From: Notospermus geniculatus
Taxonomy: Eukaryota > Nemertea > Pilidiophora > Heteronemertea > Lineidae
Length of the DNA stretch: 64,000 nucleotides
Assembly (NCBI GenBank): GCA_002633025.1
Contig: NMRB01002521.1
Coordinates: 29,460-93,459 of the forward strand
Reading direction: 5' to 3'
Part shown: one piece after another, positions 1 to 11,189 of the stretch
Layout: each line of letters begins with the position of its first letter
Position numbering within the stretch: position 1 is the first letter of the stretch
Notes under the pieces: generated by a model
Databases searched by the model: none
The model's input: only the letters and a program-made list of their open reading frames with translations
Told to the model about the DNA's origin: nothing
Position numbers and translations under genes: made by a program

Positions 1-96
1 AAGGTTTTCTGCAACTACAGACTGCTTGAATCAGACTCTAGCATTCTGAGTGATGTTATCGGGGTTTCTTAGCGCTCGCTCACAGCACGGGCATAT

Positions 97-216
97 GGGC
101 TCATATTCATAAAGCTACTTAAGTCTAAGTGTGACACTCACATGACTCATCCTTTGTTCAACACAAAAGATAGGTATCACACTTTGACTTAAGTATGTTT
201 ATGATTATGGACCCTG
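97..216. mobile_element. Family 1 MITE (TCATATTCATAAA ends)
   Basis: Short palindromic element of about 115 bp. Ends are GGG(T/C)CCATATTCATAAA and its complement. The body is a near-palindrome around TTTGTTCAACACAAAAG with arms ACTTAAGTCTAAGTGTGACAC. This is the first of at least 14 copies in the window. No coding capacity. Confidence 0.85.
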
Positions 217-228
217 GCGAGTGGATAG

Positions 229-340
229 TAAGTAAGTGGGGCTCCGTTCACGGAAAATAGCCCAGTCCGAGGTCGTTTCCTTCGGAAACTCCATGAGTGC
301 TTCTCGGACTATTTTCCGTGAACGGAGCCCCACTTACTTA
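229..340. repeat. Inverted repeat hairpin
   Basis: Arms of about 38 bp (TAAGTAAGTGGGGCTCCGTT... and its complement ending CACTTACTTA) flank a ~35-bp loop with an inner CGTTTCCTTCGGAAAC hairpin. It lies directly between a Family 1 and a Family 2 element. Probably a small MITE. Confidence 0.8.
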
Positions 341-346
341 TTATTA

Positions 347-757
347 TAGAGAGGATGTGCAACTTTCCGACTCCGACTTCAACTACGAGAATGAATTGCA
401 GTCCGCTATGGACATCCTTGATAAAAACGACGTGATAGAAGTTTTTAATTCGTCAAACACCTTAAATTGAAGGCAGAAAAAATTGACCTAATAAATCGGA
501 AGTGCGGATAAATAATGAATATTGAAGTCGTAATCCTAGTCGTTACGACTTTGAGACACGACTATGACGACTACGATATTTGCGATTTATGCGCACTTCC
601 GATTACGAGTCAAAATTATTCTGCCACAAAGTTATTGCATTTTACGATTTGCAAACGTCTATCAAATCGTTTTTATCAAGGATGTCCACAGCGGACTGCA
701 ATTCATTCTCGTAGTTGAAGTCGGAGCCGGAGTCGGAAAGCTGCGCATCCTCTCTAC
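347..757. mobile_element. Family 2 MITE, copy 1
   Basis: About 410 bp with long terminal inverted repeats. The left end is AGAGAGGATGTGC then CGACTCCGACTTCAACTACG, with GAATTGCAGTCCGC and GACATCCTTGATAAAA further in; the right end is the complement. A second copy lies at 21495-21843, beside the Hox4 3' end. No protein. Confidence 0.85.
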
Positions 758-1999
758 TATCCACTCTCCAGATGCCCGTGCTCACAGCCACAACGTCACC
801 GAACATAAACTCTTTGCCCGATCATGATAACCTCAGGATGAAATAGCAATGTTTCTTTATCTCAATGCATTCTAAACACATGAAACTTCGTGTATGTCTA
901 CAGTCTTTGGCTACCGGTACCCTGACGTGCCTGACTATGGCATACATGGACGCTTTCTCAATTCCCATATCTCTTGATCGATAAACCAAAATCCAGCACA
1001 ATCATGCCCGACCACAGGCGTCGTGTGCCAATCAGGGGTACCAAATGCTTGCTCCCTCCGCAACGCTGCGGCAAAGAAGGGAGCGAGCGCTATGAACCTC
1101 TGATACTTTCATGGTAGCCAAAGTTGATAAATGGCATAACATTTCGTTCTCAGACAGCAGACAGTCGAAATGCATCACCAAATTACACAAAAAAATCTCC
1201 CCCTCCTCCCCGTACGTATTCTGGAGGGTGAAGCTTACCATTGCACGATTACCGTTCGATGAGGACCTCCTCTCTGCAAAGACGGTCAGATACTACTTGT
1301 AGGCCTACATTGTAACAACCAGCAGGCCAATCTCTGGAGCACTGTCCCGTACGTGCATATGCTTGACCATGCAGGACGGAAGTCAGCGTTCTGGCATGTC
1401 TGGGGTCATGGTGTACGTCTACGACAGTGCAAAATGAGTTCACGATCAACAGATTATGTAATTTTTTTCTGAGCAAAGGCGTTGACCATGGCAAAGGCCA
1501 TGTTCCAGGAAACGTACTAGGCCTTGTGACTCCAAAGATCGCATTTCATTTTGATGAATCGGGATTTTTTGCGAATAGAATGGCGAAGCTACGGGTCCAT
1601 TGAATTCGTATCATGAACCATTTTATTTGGTAACACTTTGTCGAATTTTCGGAGAAAACCCGAAGAAATAAGATTGAGAAGTGTGGTTACGTTTCGCTTG
1701 TAAGGCGTAGGCCTACAGTTGACGATGTAGGACGACTTCAGTCCACACGAGTATTCAACAGTGTGAGCTTCGAAAAACAACTGTTGGATTATATCGTTCC
1801 TTTTAATTCTACCCTACGAATGTGGTATCAAGAAAAATGTTTCCTGGGAATATTATATTCTTGTGAAATTTAGGATTACCTGTTGCATTTGTCAAAACCA
1901 AACGGTGGATATGAACTATTCGTGGTTGCTCTACTCGAAACGATCGTCTTGCAAGTCAACATCAGGGCGCAAGGCTGAAGGTAGGGAAACCTTCGTTTG
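758..1999. other. Non-coding stretch apart from the Family 3 palindrome
   Basis: Only the palindrome at 1033-1103 was recognised here. The open frames are short and show no family pattern. Confidence 0.5.
1033..1103. mobile_element. Family 3 small palindrome (GCTCGCTCCC), copy 1
   Basis: About 70-bp imperfect palindrome with CTTGCTCCCTCCG and its partner AAGGGAGCGAGCGC, flanked by CAGGGGT / ACCTCTG. Related copies are at 31060-31130 and 33375-33462, and a fragment is at about 62-92. Likely non-autonomous element. Confidence 0.65.
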
Positions 2000-2834
2000 C
2001 ACAGTCTACACCATCACGGTATACCGTGATTCTGTACTGTGAGACCACATCGACATACATAGATACCTTGCCAAAGTCGGCCATTTTTTCCCAGAGGGTA
2101 ATAACAAACACTCAATGTACAGTGAATGTATACCATTGATGTACAACATGTTTTAAAAACTGCAATTACACAAAACTTCCATGAAAAGTTCCAAAATGAA
2201 CACCTGCTCAGCAATGCTACATATGTGATGCAATGTTCCCAGGCTGAAATTTGTGAACATATTTCACACAAGAAATTTTAAAAGACTTTTATCGTGCCTG
2301 TTTAGGACAAACCTCAGCTCCAGGTTTCCAGGTTCCTATCCCACAGTGTGTAACATGATGATTCATAAACCTGGACCCAAGGTTGGTTAAGCAATGAAAG
2401 TCTGTTGTTTCTTTTCTGAATTACTATTTTGCCAAAAGTAAGCCAAGGCTCAGTCCATATTAATATAATATTACTGATGGTATGTTATGTGAGACATTTC
2501 CATGGCAAGTTTTTATGATTTGGCAGATTTTAAAACATGCTCTACATCAATGGTGTACATTCACTGTACATTGAGTGTTTGTTATTACCCTCTGGGAAAA
2601 AATGGCCGACTTTGGCAAGGTATCTATTTTTTCCAGAATTGTGTACAAATTCAGCATTGCAAAAAAAACTCAAAATTCTTCCAGAATATATCGAGTTATG
2701 TGTGTTGAACATGAATATGGCCGATTTTTTTCAATTAAAAGTTTTTTTAAAGAAGTTAAACGTTTTTTAAAATTGGGCCCACATTTTGTACAGGCAAATG
2801 TACAGTCACGCATTACCGTGATGGTGTAGACTGT
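2000..2834. mobile_element. Fold-back element of about 830 bp
   Basis: Terminal inverted repeats CAGTCTACACCATCACGGTA (2002 on) and its complement ending at 2834. Inner arms also match: 2065-2150 (CAAAGTCGGCCATTTTTTCC...) is the reverse complement of 2522-2622. The middle (2280-2490) is unique. No transposase was recognised. Overlapping ORFs in both arms are products of the palindromy, not genes. Confidence 0.8.
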
Positions 2835-2837
2835 TGC

Positions 2838-3029
2838 AGGGGCGGATTCCGGATTTGGGAAAGGAGGGGCGCCCTGTGCTAGAAACATTGAACCACATGT
2901 ATGCGGTTAATTTCAATGATTTGCTCCAAATTTCAGAATTTCACAGTCGGTTTTATAGATCTGTTGGCCAAGAAAGGGCATTAAGGGGAGGCGAGCGCCC
3001 AGGGCGCCCCCTTCTGGATCCGCGCCTTG
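2838..3029. mobile_element. Family 10 element (GCGGATCC-type ends), copy 1
   Basis: Starts AGGGGCGGATTCCGG and ends TTCTGGATCCGCGCC, with G/C-rich subterminal segments (GGCGCCC). Related copies are at 38505-38810 and 62678-62929. It abuts the fold-back element that ends at 2834. Confidence 0.6.
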
Positions 3030-3266
3030 TTTGAAAAAGTGATAGGCCTACATGTAAAGCAATCGTTTACTTTCAGGCACAAGTCGAGTATTGCGGGCCA
3101 AGCTGTGGGAAGTGCACTGCATGTGTGCGCGGAATATGGAGCAATGTATGGAGATGTGTCATTTCCCGCCACTTGGCCCGCTATACTCCAGTGAACATGA
3201 CATTCAGATGCTTAGCCAAAAGCCAAGGTATAGGCCGATACCACTCATATATCCAGTTGGAATGCA

Positions 3267-3650
3267 ACCTCTGCATCATTGAATGTATACCTTTACGAAA
3301 ATGTGACACGTGTAAATGACATTACCACGTGGTAATGGGCGACATTTTCACCTTTTTTGTGTACTTTTACACATTTTTGGTGTAAAATTCGTCCATTACC
3401 ACGTGGTAATATCATTTACACTTGTCACATTTTCGTAAGGGTAGATTTAAAGAGTGAAACCTCTGCATCATTGAATGTATACCTTTACGAAAATGTGACA
3501 CGTGTAAATGACATTACCACGTGGTAATGGGCGACATTTTCACCTTTTTTGTGTACTTTTACACATTTTTGGTGTAAAATTCGTCCATTACCACGTGGTA
3601 ATATCATTTACACCTGTCACATTTTCGTAAGGGTAGATTTAAAGAGTTGA
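3267..3650. repeat. 192-bp palindromic unit duplicated head-to-tail
   Basis: Two nearly identical units (3267-3458, 3459-3650), each starting ACCTCTGCATCATTGAATG. Each unit is itself an inverted repeat: TTTACGAAAATGTGACA, CATTACCACGTGGTAATG and their complements flank a TTTTACACA-rich loop. The two copies differ at only a few positions, so the duplication is recent. Confidence 0.9.
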
Positions 3651-5674
3651 AATCCGTGTCATTTTTATCTCCACAACCCAATTTTACATGACTTGCTGTG
3701 TGAGATCAAAGTTTGCTACCGTAACAGCAGAAAGTTTCGAAACATCAATTTTGTGTGGAATATGATTGCGGGAAACCCAGGCACAAAGGTAAAAAAATAT
3801 TTGTCTGGTGAAATTTTGTAGCAGGAATTGTCTCCTTACATTAGCACAAAATGCACCATGTGACATATTTAACGGAAAAATAAGGAAGGATTATGGGCCT
3901 AACCAAAAATAGATAACCTATCTTATCTATTTTTTGGCCTCACCGAAATATACATGTAGGCTATAGTTGTCACCTTGGCTTCTACTGTTGCCTTCTTGTG
4001 ACAATTTATGCCTTGGTACTTGTCATTTAGGCCCTCAAAATTACCTTCGTTTGGTGGGAACTCGTTCCATTCGCCAACGGTAAACCCCACTGAAAGGAAA
4101 AGCGCGGCAAACCTAACCGAAACCTGAAAAATTAATGTCCTTCCATTACTATTTCCATGGCAATGCAATTAGTTCTCTAAATTGGCAATTTTATTGCCCC
4201 TGGAATAGTAGGAGGGGGTAATGTATTCTCGGGGTCAGCTAAATCGCATTGGTTACTTTGAAAATCATCTTTCTTTTGTTGCATAACTGATAAATAAATC
4301 TTTACTAATGGTTATGGTTATGGGACTTTATGAGCTTCAGGTCTGTTGATGGCGCTTCATTAGGAGTTCGTCATTCCTCGTATTATCACTTTAAAGCTTG
4401 CATCTCGCTTCGATTCCTTGGATCATGTTAACTACAGAAGCAGGATTATAGACTTAACCAATTCGGCTGACCCTTGGCTATCAACATTATTAAGTATATT
4501 TACCGATTTTTGCGGAATACTATTTCGCGTGCAGACATTTTCAGAATATACCGGAATTCTGTTCGTTTTATCTATTCAGTTCTTCCTTTACTTCACATGC
4601 ATCCGTAAACCTCGTAATTGCAAAGGATTTGGATTATATCAGTGTTGGTATTTGTCAGTCTTGCTTAAAATATTCAGTAAGTAAAGCAGGTAAAAAGACT
4701 GGATGCCATTACTGCGTCAGCGTCCTCCATGTTTTTTTTATCCAATCCTCTCCATACAGCCGTCTCCAACATTGGTAGGCCATCCTTCCTCAAAAGATGG
4801 TGTAGGTACCAAGATGCTAAGGTGTAATATCATTTCTCATTGCATATTTTTGAGCATTTAAAAAATGCCTGCAACAGATAAAACTGCAGCTACAATGCAT
4901 GGCACAGGTTTATGATCTGGAAACGACATTTCGAAGCTAAAAGGCAGACACCTTTTGACTTTCTTTGCCTGTTGCTGAACACCGAATAAAATATGGTTAC
5001 TGTCTGTTGAAAGTAATGTATTCTGTCAAAAAACACCTTTTACATGTAGATGTTTCGAATTTTTTGTTGTGCTTCCTGTTAAAGCCGACCACCCATTGTA
5101 TGTGCAAATACAGTGAAGAGAAGTACTAGTAGTTGGTCATATAGGAAGATACACTTGTACTGTATCTTTTGAGGTTTCCTGAGTGCCGTCGAAACTGTGG
5201 ACTTCTTCTCCCTTGCTATACGAAGTACCTTGTGTAGCATGGGAAAAGAAGTCTTAAAGTACATGATTTAGATTGTTGAAGAAACCTCCTAATTAGGTTT
5301 TCCTTCCTGTTTTAGTTCTATTCCAAAACAAAAAAAACCCTTCCAATTTCAAATTTTCTTTCTTCATTATATTCAACTTGCCTGACTGACCAACATCCAC
5401 AACTTGTCCATTTGAAAATCTCAAGAAAAAATGCCTCTTTTGTAGTCTGAAGTCCAGGCCTAGGCCTGTTCCATTTGAGTCCTCACGTGATAAAAATATT
5501 AAATTCATCAAAACTGATTTTGAGATATTTAGGAAAACTTGGTGTCCTTTTACTTCTCTACAAGAGTGTACATGTGTCCGAAAGATCGTCCAAGTCTTTC
5601 CTTATCATGTTTTGCGTATTTTGATTATTTTAAAAACGAGCTGTTATCTGATGCAGATTTGTTCAAATACTCTC
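3651..5674. other. Non-coding stretch, nothing recognised
   Basis: AT-rich DNA with short ORFs only. The longest (4418-4684, hydrophobic) shows no family pattern. No inverted repeat of note was seen. Confidence 0.5.
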
Positions 5675-5708
5675 GGGGTGGGGTGGGGTGGGGTGGGGGG
5701 TGGGGGGT
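5675..5708 (+). repeat. GGGGT tandem run, G-quadruplex candidate
   Basis: CGGGGTGGGGTGGGG repeated into GGGGGGTGGGGGG: at least six G-runs of four or more, separated by single T. Four-stranded DNA or RNA could form on the plus strand. It may also be replication slippage. Confidence 0.8.
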
Positions 5709-5844
5709 CTCACATTTCTCCCCGCAAATGAAGCAATCAACCTGGGAACAGAGTTTTGGATAAGATTGAAATAAAGGCCTACAATGTAGGCCTATAGATG
5801 ACCATCAGTTCAGCTATTGGTAGGTTGTTCACGAGGGGATATCG

Positions 5845-6119
5845 GGTCATATGAATAAAGACTAGTAAATGCTTTTACAGTGTACTTCAATTTTGCAATA
5901 CAGATGCACTAGGCAATGCTGTACAAATCTGAAGTAAAAGTATTTGCTAGTCTTTATGTCCCATTGGCTGGTATTCATAAAATTAGCAAATGCTTTTACT
6001 TAAGATTTGCACAACAAGGTCCATCATGTTCTTTGAGTGACATTTTAGGTCCAAGGTCCAATGAAATGCAAAACTTGAAGTAAAAGCATTTGCTACCTTT
6101 TATGAATATCAGCCATTGG
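5845..6119. mobile_element. Family 6 MITEs, two adjacent copies
   Basis: Two neighbouring short inverted repeats (5845-5963 and 5962-6119). Both carry AGTAAATGC or AGCAAATGCTTTTACTT arms and the complement AAGTAAAAGCATTTGCTA, with termini TTGGCTGGTATTCATAAAA. A third copy lies at 58999-59120. Confidence 0.8.
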
Positions 6120-6808
6120 CTGCCTTCTGAAAAGCACCTGCTTTCTGTATATCTTTCTTCTTATTGCGTATCTACACAGTAAAATACTCTCCCTCTCCAC
6201 CAAATGGCGAGTTTGACGATTTTCTTACAAAACGATAAATCTACAAGCAGCACGTTAATGGTATAATCAAATAACACTTCCCATTGGTATCATCTTCCAG
6301 ACATATAACTCTAAAATAAGTAAGTATATTGTCGCATGTCTTACAAACATCCCCTTCGCAATTTATCATTTTCTTGCCTTCGCCTCTATGGGAGGATTTT
6401 GGGCGGATTTCACTTCGTATAAACACTGAAAAATTACCTCAAAAAGACGATAAGCCACAAGGATTGATGACGACGTGGGCAAGTCTTCACATCACATGAT
6501 CAGTCGCCATTGATTGATGTTTGATGTTGTTAGTGGCACAAGCGGCGTGTAATCCGTGACTACTTATCGCTAGAGAAGGTGGGATGAGTGATGGACGTAT
6601 ATATCGATCCAACAGGCTGGGGTTGTAAACATTATCCTTGAGAGAAACACTTCTATGTGAACACCGTAAGCGGTGTTCCGTTCCAAAACACACTCCTCAG
6701 CATATAAATTAAACCTTCGCTCACTCTGAGTTTCGACGGTTTGACGGTTGCATGCAGTTGTCGTCAGTCGCCACAAAAAACCGGTACACGTCCCTACACC
6801 GGTAAAGA
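6120..6808. other. Non-coding stretch, nothing recognised
   Basis: No convincing ORF, RNA gene or repeat was seen between the Family 6 and Family 9 elements. Confidence 0.45.
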
Positions 6809-6900
6809 TACTGGCCCGTATTCTAGAAGCCTCCTTAACTTAAGGTCCACTTTAGGCTGTTGTTTTCTGCCCTCCAAACAATAGCTATTAAGGTAAACCT
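6809..6900. mobile_element. Family 9 element, one end only
   Basis: TGGCCCGTATTCTAGAAGCC begins a segment that matches both ends of the element at 35757-36159. The opposite terminus was not found nearby. It lies about 250 bp from the Harbinger-like remnant; whether they belong to one former element is unknown. Confidence 0.55.
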
Positions 6901-7149
6901 TCTTATTTCAACCCTTTTCAACCTTCTGTAATCATATACCAGCAACCTAAAAATTGAAAGATGTTGCCTGTCTGAACATGTTCCGCAACCTGTTTCAACC
7001 TCCATGCTGCCACCTCTTTCAACCAGCAACCAAATAGCTTTCAGAAGCTAAATTTTGCAGAGGTTGCCAAAGGTATCAATTTCATCATCAGGTACTAGCC
7101 AATGAGAATGGTGATGTGAGTCATGTGATTTTTACTCCATTGATCAAAA

Positions 7150-7511
7150 TGGCGGAGGAAATGAACATGCCTGTTGATGAGCAAGGCCAAGGTGCTGATG
7201 TTTTATTACAAGTGGTGCTACCTTCTGGAGGAGCTCTTCGAAAGTGGTGGCATCCATGCGAAGATGCGAAGAGCGGATACGTCTTCACTTGCCAATTCCT
7301 TCAGAAAAGTGTGTGATAAGTCCCAAGTTTTGTCCTTCTGCATGCTGATCCAATCCTTAACCCATAGTCTCGCCTTTGTATTTTTCGGTTTCTCCTGCCG
7401 TCTCTGCTCATCCAGCAAGATAATGAGAGATGCAGCAGTACATCCAACCTGTTCATCTATTGCAGCTTCTTGTTTTTCTGATTTCCCTCCAAAATTGACA
7501 GTATTATCCAT
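7150..7511 (-). pseudogene. PIF/Harbinger-type transposase N-terminal remnant, frameshifted
   Basis: Reading down from ATG at 7511, a 97-codon frame encodes an acidic/basic lead-in (LLDEQRRQEKPKNTKARLWV) and then W-x-x-x-Q-x-x-K-x-W-D-L-S-H-T-F-L-K-E-L-A-x-E-D. This resembles the conserved N-terminal region of Harbinger/HARBI1-like nucleases (R-x-W-V-x-x-W, then Y/H-x-L-x-x-E-L-x-x-E-D). Around 7255-7250 the similarity switches by one base into another frame that reads MDATTFEELLQKVAPLV, the next conserved block of that family. A one-base frameshift is therefore likely. The similarity ends near 7160; no DDE catalytic core was found. It is a broken fragment, not an active gene. Assignment is by remembered family pattern, so moderate confidence. 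Confidence 0.55.
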
Positions 7512-8173
7512 AATACGGCCACTGAGAAGAAGCTTTTAAGAATTCATGTTAACGGTTGCAATTAATCAGTGGGCCAGTACTTCCGTTGTTTAGAAACATG
7601 GCATGGTCTCTTATCTCTTGGCTTTGGCTGCCTATCCCCTTCCACTTAAAAAGGTTAACTCCAAGACGAACTGACGGAAAGGGCCTACAGACATCTTAAT
7701 CATGACTATCTTAAACGAGATTATACCATATAACAGCCCACAGCAACCCAACATGGACGTCATTAAAGCAGTCACACTCTTTTGGACTGGTTATTTGCTG
7801 AGATGCCAGCATCCATCGCTAAGTTCATCATATCTTGTCACCCAGGCCACTAGTGTATCTCAATCATTTTGCAATATCACAGACGAACCCGGGTCAATAC
7901 AATTAAGTTTGTGTCATCAAAGATATGTGTCATTTATCAATGTCCAGTGTATGAATTGGTTATGGACCTTCGGACATGTCAAACCAATATGTATGCTGAT
8001 GCGAGTGCCTTTTTTGCGTGTACGATTACATGTTCATCGCAGGATCGCAGGTGCAATTTGGACATAATTTAGAGAAATGATGGTAAAAGGTTTTCGGCCA
8101 CGCCAAGATCCGACGGGAAAAGTGCATTGGCACATTGACTTCCCGTTTTCAGAATTCATAGTGCTGTGGTCTC

Positions 8174-8612
8174 CAGGATCCATATTCATAAACATACTCA
8201 AGTCAAAGTGTTATACTTATCTTTTGTGTTGAACAAAAGAGAGTGTCACACTTAAAATAGACTTAAGTAGTTTTATAAATATGGGCCCAGGGTCCATATT
8301 CATAAACATATGACAAAGTGTGATACTTATCTTTTGTGTTGAACAAAAGAAAAGTGTCACGCTTAGACTTAAGTAGTTTTATGAATATGGGCCCAGGGTC
8401 CATATTCATCAAACTACTTAAATCTAAGTGTGACACTTATCCTTTGTTCAACACAAAAGATTAGTATTGCACTTACGACTTAAGAAGTTTTATGAATATG
8501 GACCTAGGGTTCATATTCATAAGTTAAGTCAAAGTGTGATACTTATCTTTTGTGTTGAACAAAGGATAAGTGTCACACTTAGACTTAGGTACACGTAGTT
8601 TTATGAATATGT
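8174..8612. mobile_element. Array of four Family 1 MITEs
   Basis: Four copies lie end to end (about 8174-8290, 8289-8397, 8396-8508, 8507-8612), sharing GGGTCC/GGGCCC junctions. Each has the TTTGTTCAACACAAAAG centre and ACTTAAGT arms. Slight differences show they are separate insertions or amplified units, not one exact tandem repeat. Confidence 0.85.
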
Positions 8613-8831
8613 GACCCGTCACCACAAAATGAGCCTTAAGTCGCTGTTGTGAGGCTGGAAGGGTGAAACCAAATATTTGTCAATTTCAGAAGACTTTGGC
8701 CTGTTGTCTGACTTTTGTGAAACCTGAGTGACTCTGTTTCTTCCTTTTTGTCCTGCTGGTTATTTTGGTTCACTCTGCATGGTTCATATTCTGAGCAACT
8801 TAGACTCATTTCATGGTGATGGGTCACATAT
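8608..8831. mobile_element. MITE with ATATGTGACCC ends
   Basis: ATATGTGACCCGTCACCA at the left and TGGTGATGGGTCACATAT at the right enclose about 190 bp of unrelated sequence. It is inserted at, or shares, the end of the preceding Family 1 array. Confidence 0.7.
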
Positions 8832-9786
8832 ATGGGCTCTGGAGGCTTGTAGATCTCTTGGTATTATGCCTTGTCCCAGATAGAAACAGATGTAGAAAAG
8901 CATTCTTTTTGAAGTCTTTAGCAAGCATTAGGGCTTTGACTCCTTTCGGGGATTTATTACATACTCATTATGATGGGAACAAAGACATCATTTCTGTGTC
9001 CTTCTCCTAAGTGTTTTTCATGATAATCAAGTTAGTCCACTTTCCAACCTCTGACCTGAAGTCACTTTCAACTAACCACCAGGCGAAATTATGAAAGCTT
9101 AAGCGATCTGTATTAGTCACTCTTTATAGTCATTTACGTAAAACGCACTATTCAGCATTAAATGCAAGATTGTCAAATTTCTTTGATTAATAGTGTAATC
9201 AAATAAAATGCCTGATCCGAGGTTTCTTCCCAAATCGGTTTTCCTTGACGGTCGCCCATCTGGCATCGCACAGACAAAGGCTGACCTCGACAACACCTCA
9301 AGAACCGCCGAAAAACACTCCAACACACCCTTTATTGCTAATACAAGACTAAGGGGACGCTAAGCAAGTCATGAATGCTTAATAAGTCCGGCCAATTGTT
9401 TCGAATCTGCGGAACCAAGCAGGACTAATACGCCAAATCAGTCCGACCGTAGACTTGTCTCTAACGGGAAAGCGAGCTAACCTGTATAATGAATGTCCCT
9501 TCCTGTCTCAAGAAGGAGTGATGAAGGGTTGAAGTGCCTAATTAATTATCTTTTATCCCTAGATAAGTGGGATAACGTTTCTCCTTACAATCCCGAGTTG
9601 GAACTTAGCAAAGTTAGTTTCTTTCATGGCATGAACTAAAGTAAAAAGGCATTTCTTCAAAACTTCAATCAAGATGAGATGTCTGATGTCATGTCAGACA
9701 ACTGGAAAACAAAATTTATGTCCCTCGAAAATACTTCGCAACCAGAGCCCATCAACCTCAATAAATACGTACGTACACGTACACAA
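8832..9786. other. Non-coding stretch, nothing recognised
   Basis: Short ORFs only; no repeat boundary or RNA gene could be supported. Confidence 0.45.
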
Positions 9787-9939
9787 TAGGGAGGTTTCGA
9801 AATCAAACGATAAACGTAAACTTTACGACTACGTTATTTTTCGTACTACACATTAACCAGATTTTATATTGCATTTTTGGTACAAAAATAACGTTGTCGT
9901 TAACGTTTACGTTTATCGTTTGATTTCGAAACCTCCCTA
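9787..9939. mobile_element. Family 4a MITE with TA target duplication, copy 1
   Basis: TA-flanked element of about 149 bp. Ends are GGGAGGTTTCGAAATCAAAC and its complement; subterminal GATAAACGTAAAC. TA duplications are at 9787-9788 and 9938-9939. Copies are at 32081-32223 and 63706-63852. The TA duplication fits the Tc1/mariner group, though the terminal bases are not typical. Confidence 0.85.
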
Positions 9940-10042
9940 TTGACTCGAATTTCAACCTGAAAATGCGCGGTGTGTCTTGTTTGTTGCCTTAATAATATTG
10001 CGTCGTATCTAGAACAATCCAACGTACTTTGTAATCAATATA

Positions 10043-10254
10043 AAAGGGATTGTTCATTTTCGTCACTTGCGAAATCTGAATTGTGATCCTTGGGAAAACG
10101 GAAAAAGCTATGCACTTGCAAATTGCAGGGATTATTTGTTGTGCTGTAGGCTACAGAATAATCGCTCCAGTTTGCAGCTTCATAGCTTTCTCCATTTTCT
10201 CAAGGATCACAACTCAGAGTCCTCAATAATTGACGAAAATGAACAGCCCCTTTC
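10043..10254. mobile_element. MITE with AAAGGGATTGTTCATTTTCG ends
   Basis: Left end AAAGGGATTGTTCATTTTCG (then TCA) is the near-complement of the right end TGACGAAAATGAACAGCCCC (then TTT). Inner arms GATCCTTG...GAAAACGGAAAAAGCTATG also match TCATAGCTTTCTCCATTTTC. About 210 bp; the small ORF at 10067-10291 is incidental. Confidence 0.75.
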
Positions 10255-10655
10255 ACCGTCTTTACAGAACTTAGGCGAACGCACAACTTAGGTTACTGAA
10301 CGTGCAGTATATTGGTAGTTTAGAAGTTATTAATTACATTTGTAATAATATTGCAGATTAGAAGTATTTTTTTCAGTCACTGCATGAATATTGTTACATC
10401 TTCATATCAATTAATCAATCTATCTCTTTGTCCCGGACCGGACAGGCCTCGGACGGAGCCAATCTATTCTGTTCTGTAACCTGTGACCCCGAAATGATTG
10501 CATGCAGTGGAAACAGGGAAAAAGATTGCATTCGATAATGTCAGTCAAAGAAAAATATCGTTATTGAATCTTGCGCAAGGTTGAAAAAAACACTGGCAAT
10601 GCACTCTGATTGATGTCGGTGGTGCATGCCATGTTACAAATGTATGTAATAGGCC

Positions 10656-11189
10656 TAAGGGACCGTCTCAAAAATACCTTGAAGCCAAGGAAGTGTTATT
10701 TTTTTCACTTCTGTCTTGACCCCCCCCCCTCAGAAGTGAAATTTCGGCATCTAATTGGCTTCGCTCATGGGTGGTATTACACAAGTCTTATTAAAGATGT
10801 TGGGAACATACATGTATGCTATGACTCATGTGAGCCACTATAGGGATCGGCTTGGCTTCAGTAGCATTTATACAAGATCTGGGTCAGTGGGGGAACCAAT
10901 TTTATCAGATGTGCCTATGTGAAAGCCAGCGTATGAGTGGGTCCCTCCACCAGATCCCCCCCATAACATATTGAATGTAGTTTTTTTCGTTATTTCTCTA
11001 TTATGGAGAAACATGTAATTGTGTTTTTTTAGAAATTCCATGAAGCCAATTTTGTTTCAAGAAGTGAAAGGGTGACCATGAAGTTNNNNNNNNNNNNNNN
11101 NNNNNNNNNNNNNNNNCCCCCCCCCCCCCGTGTGAAAAAATTAGACTTCTTTGGCTTCAAGGTACATGTAACTTTGAGACGGTCCCTAA
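10656..11189. mobile_element. Family 7 element (GGGACCGTCTCAAA ends) with assembly gap
   Basis: Left TAAGGGACCGTCTCAAAAAT and right CTTTGAGACGGTCCCTAA are inverted, as are inner CTTGAAGCCAAGGAAGT and TTCTTTGGCTTCAAG. A run of Ns lies inside. A full copy is at 47052-47383 and one end is at about 45371. Confidence 0.75.
11086..11116. other. Assembly gap, 31 N
   Basis: 31 undetermined bases, followed at once by a C homopolymer. The gap probably marks a sequencing failure in a C-run inside the Family 7 element. Confidence 0.99.
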
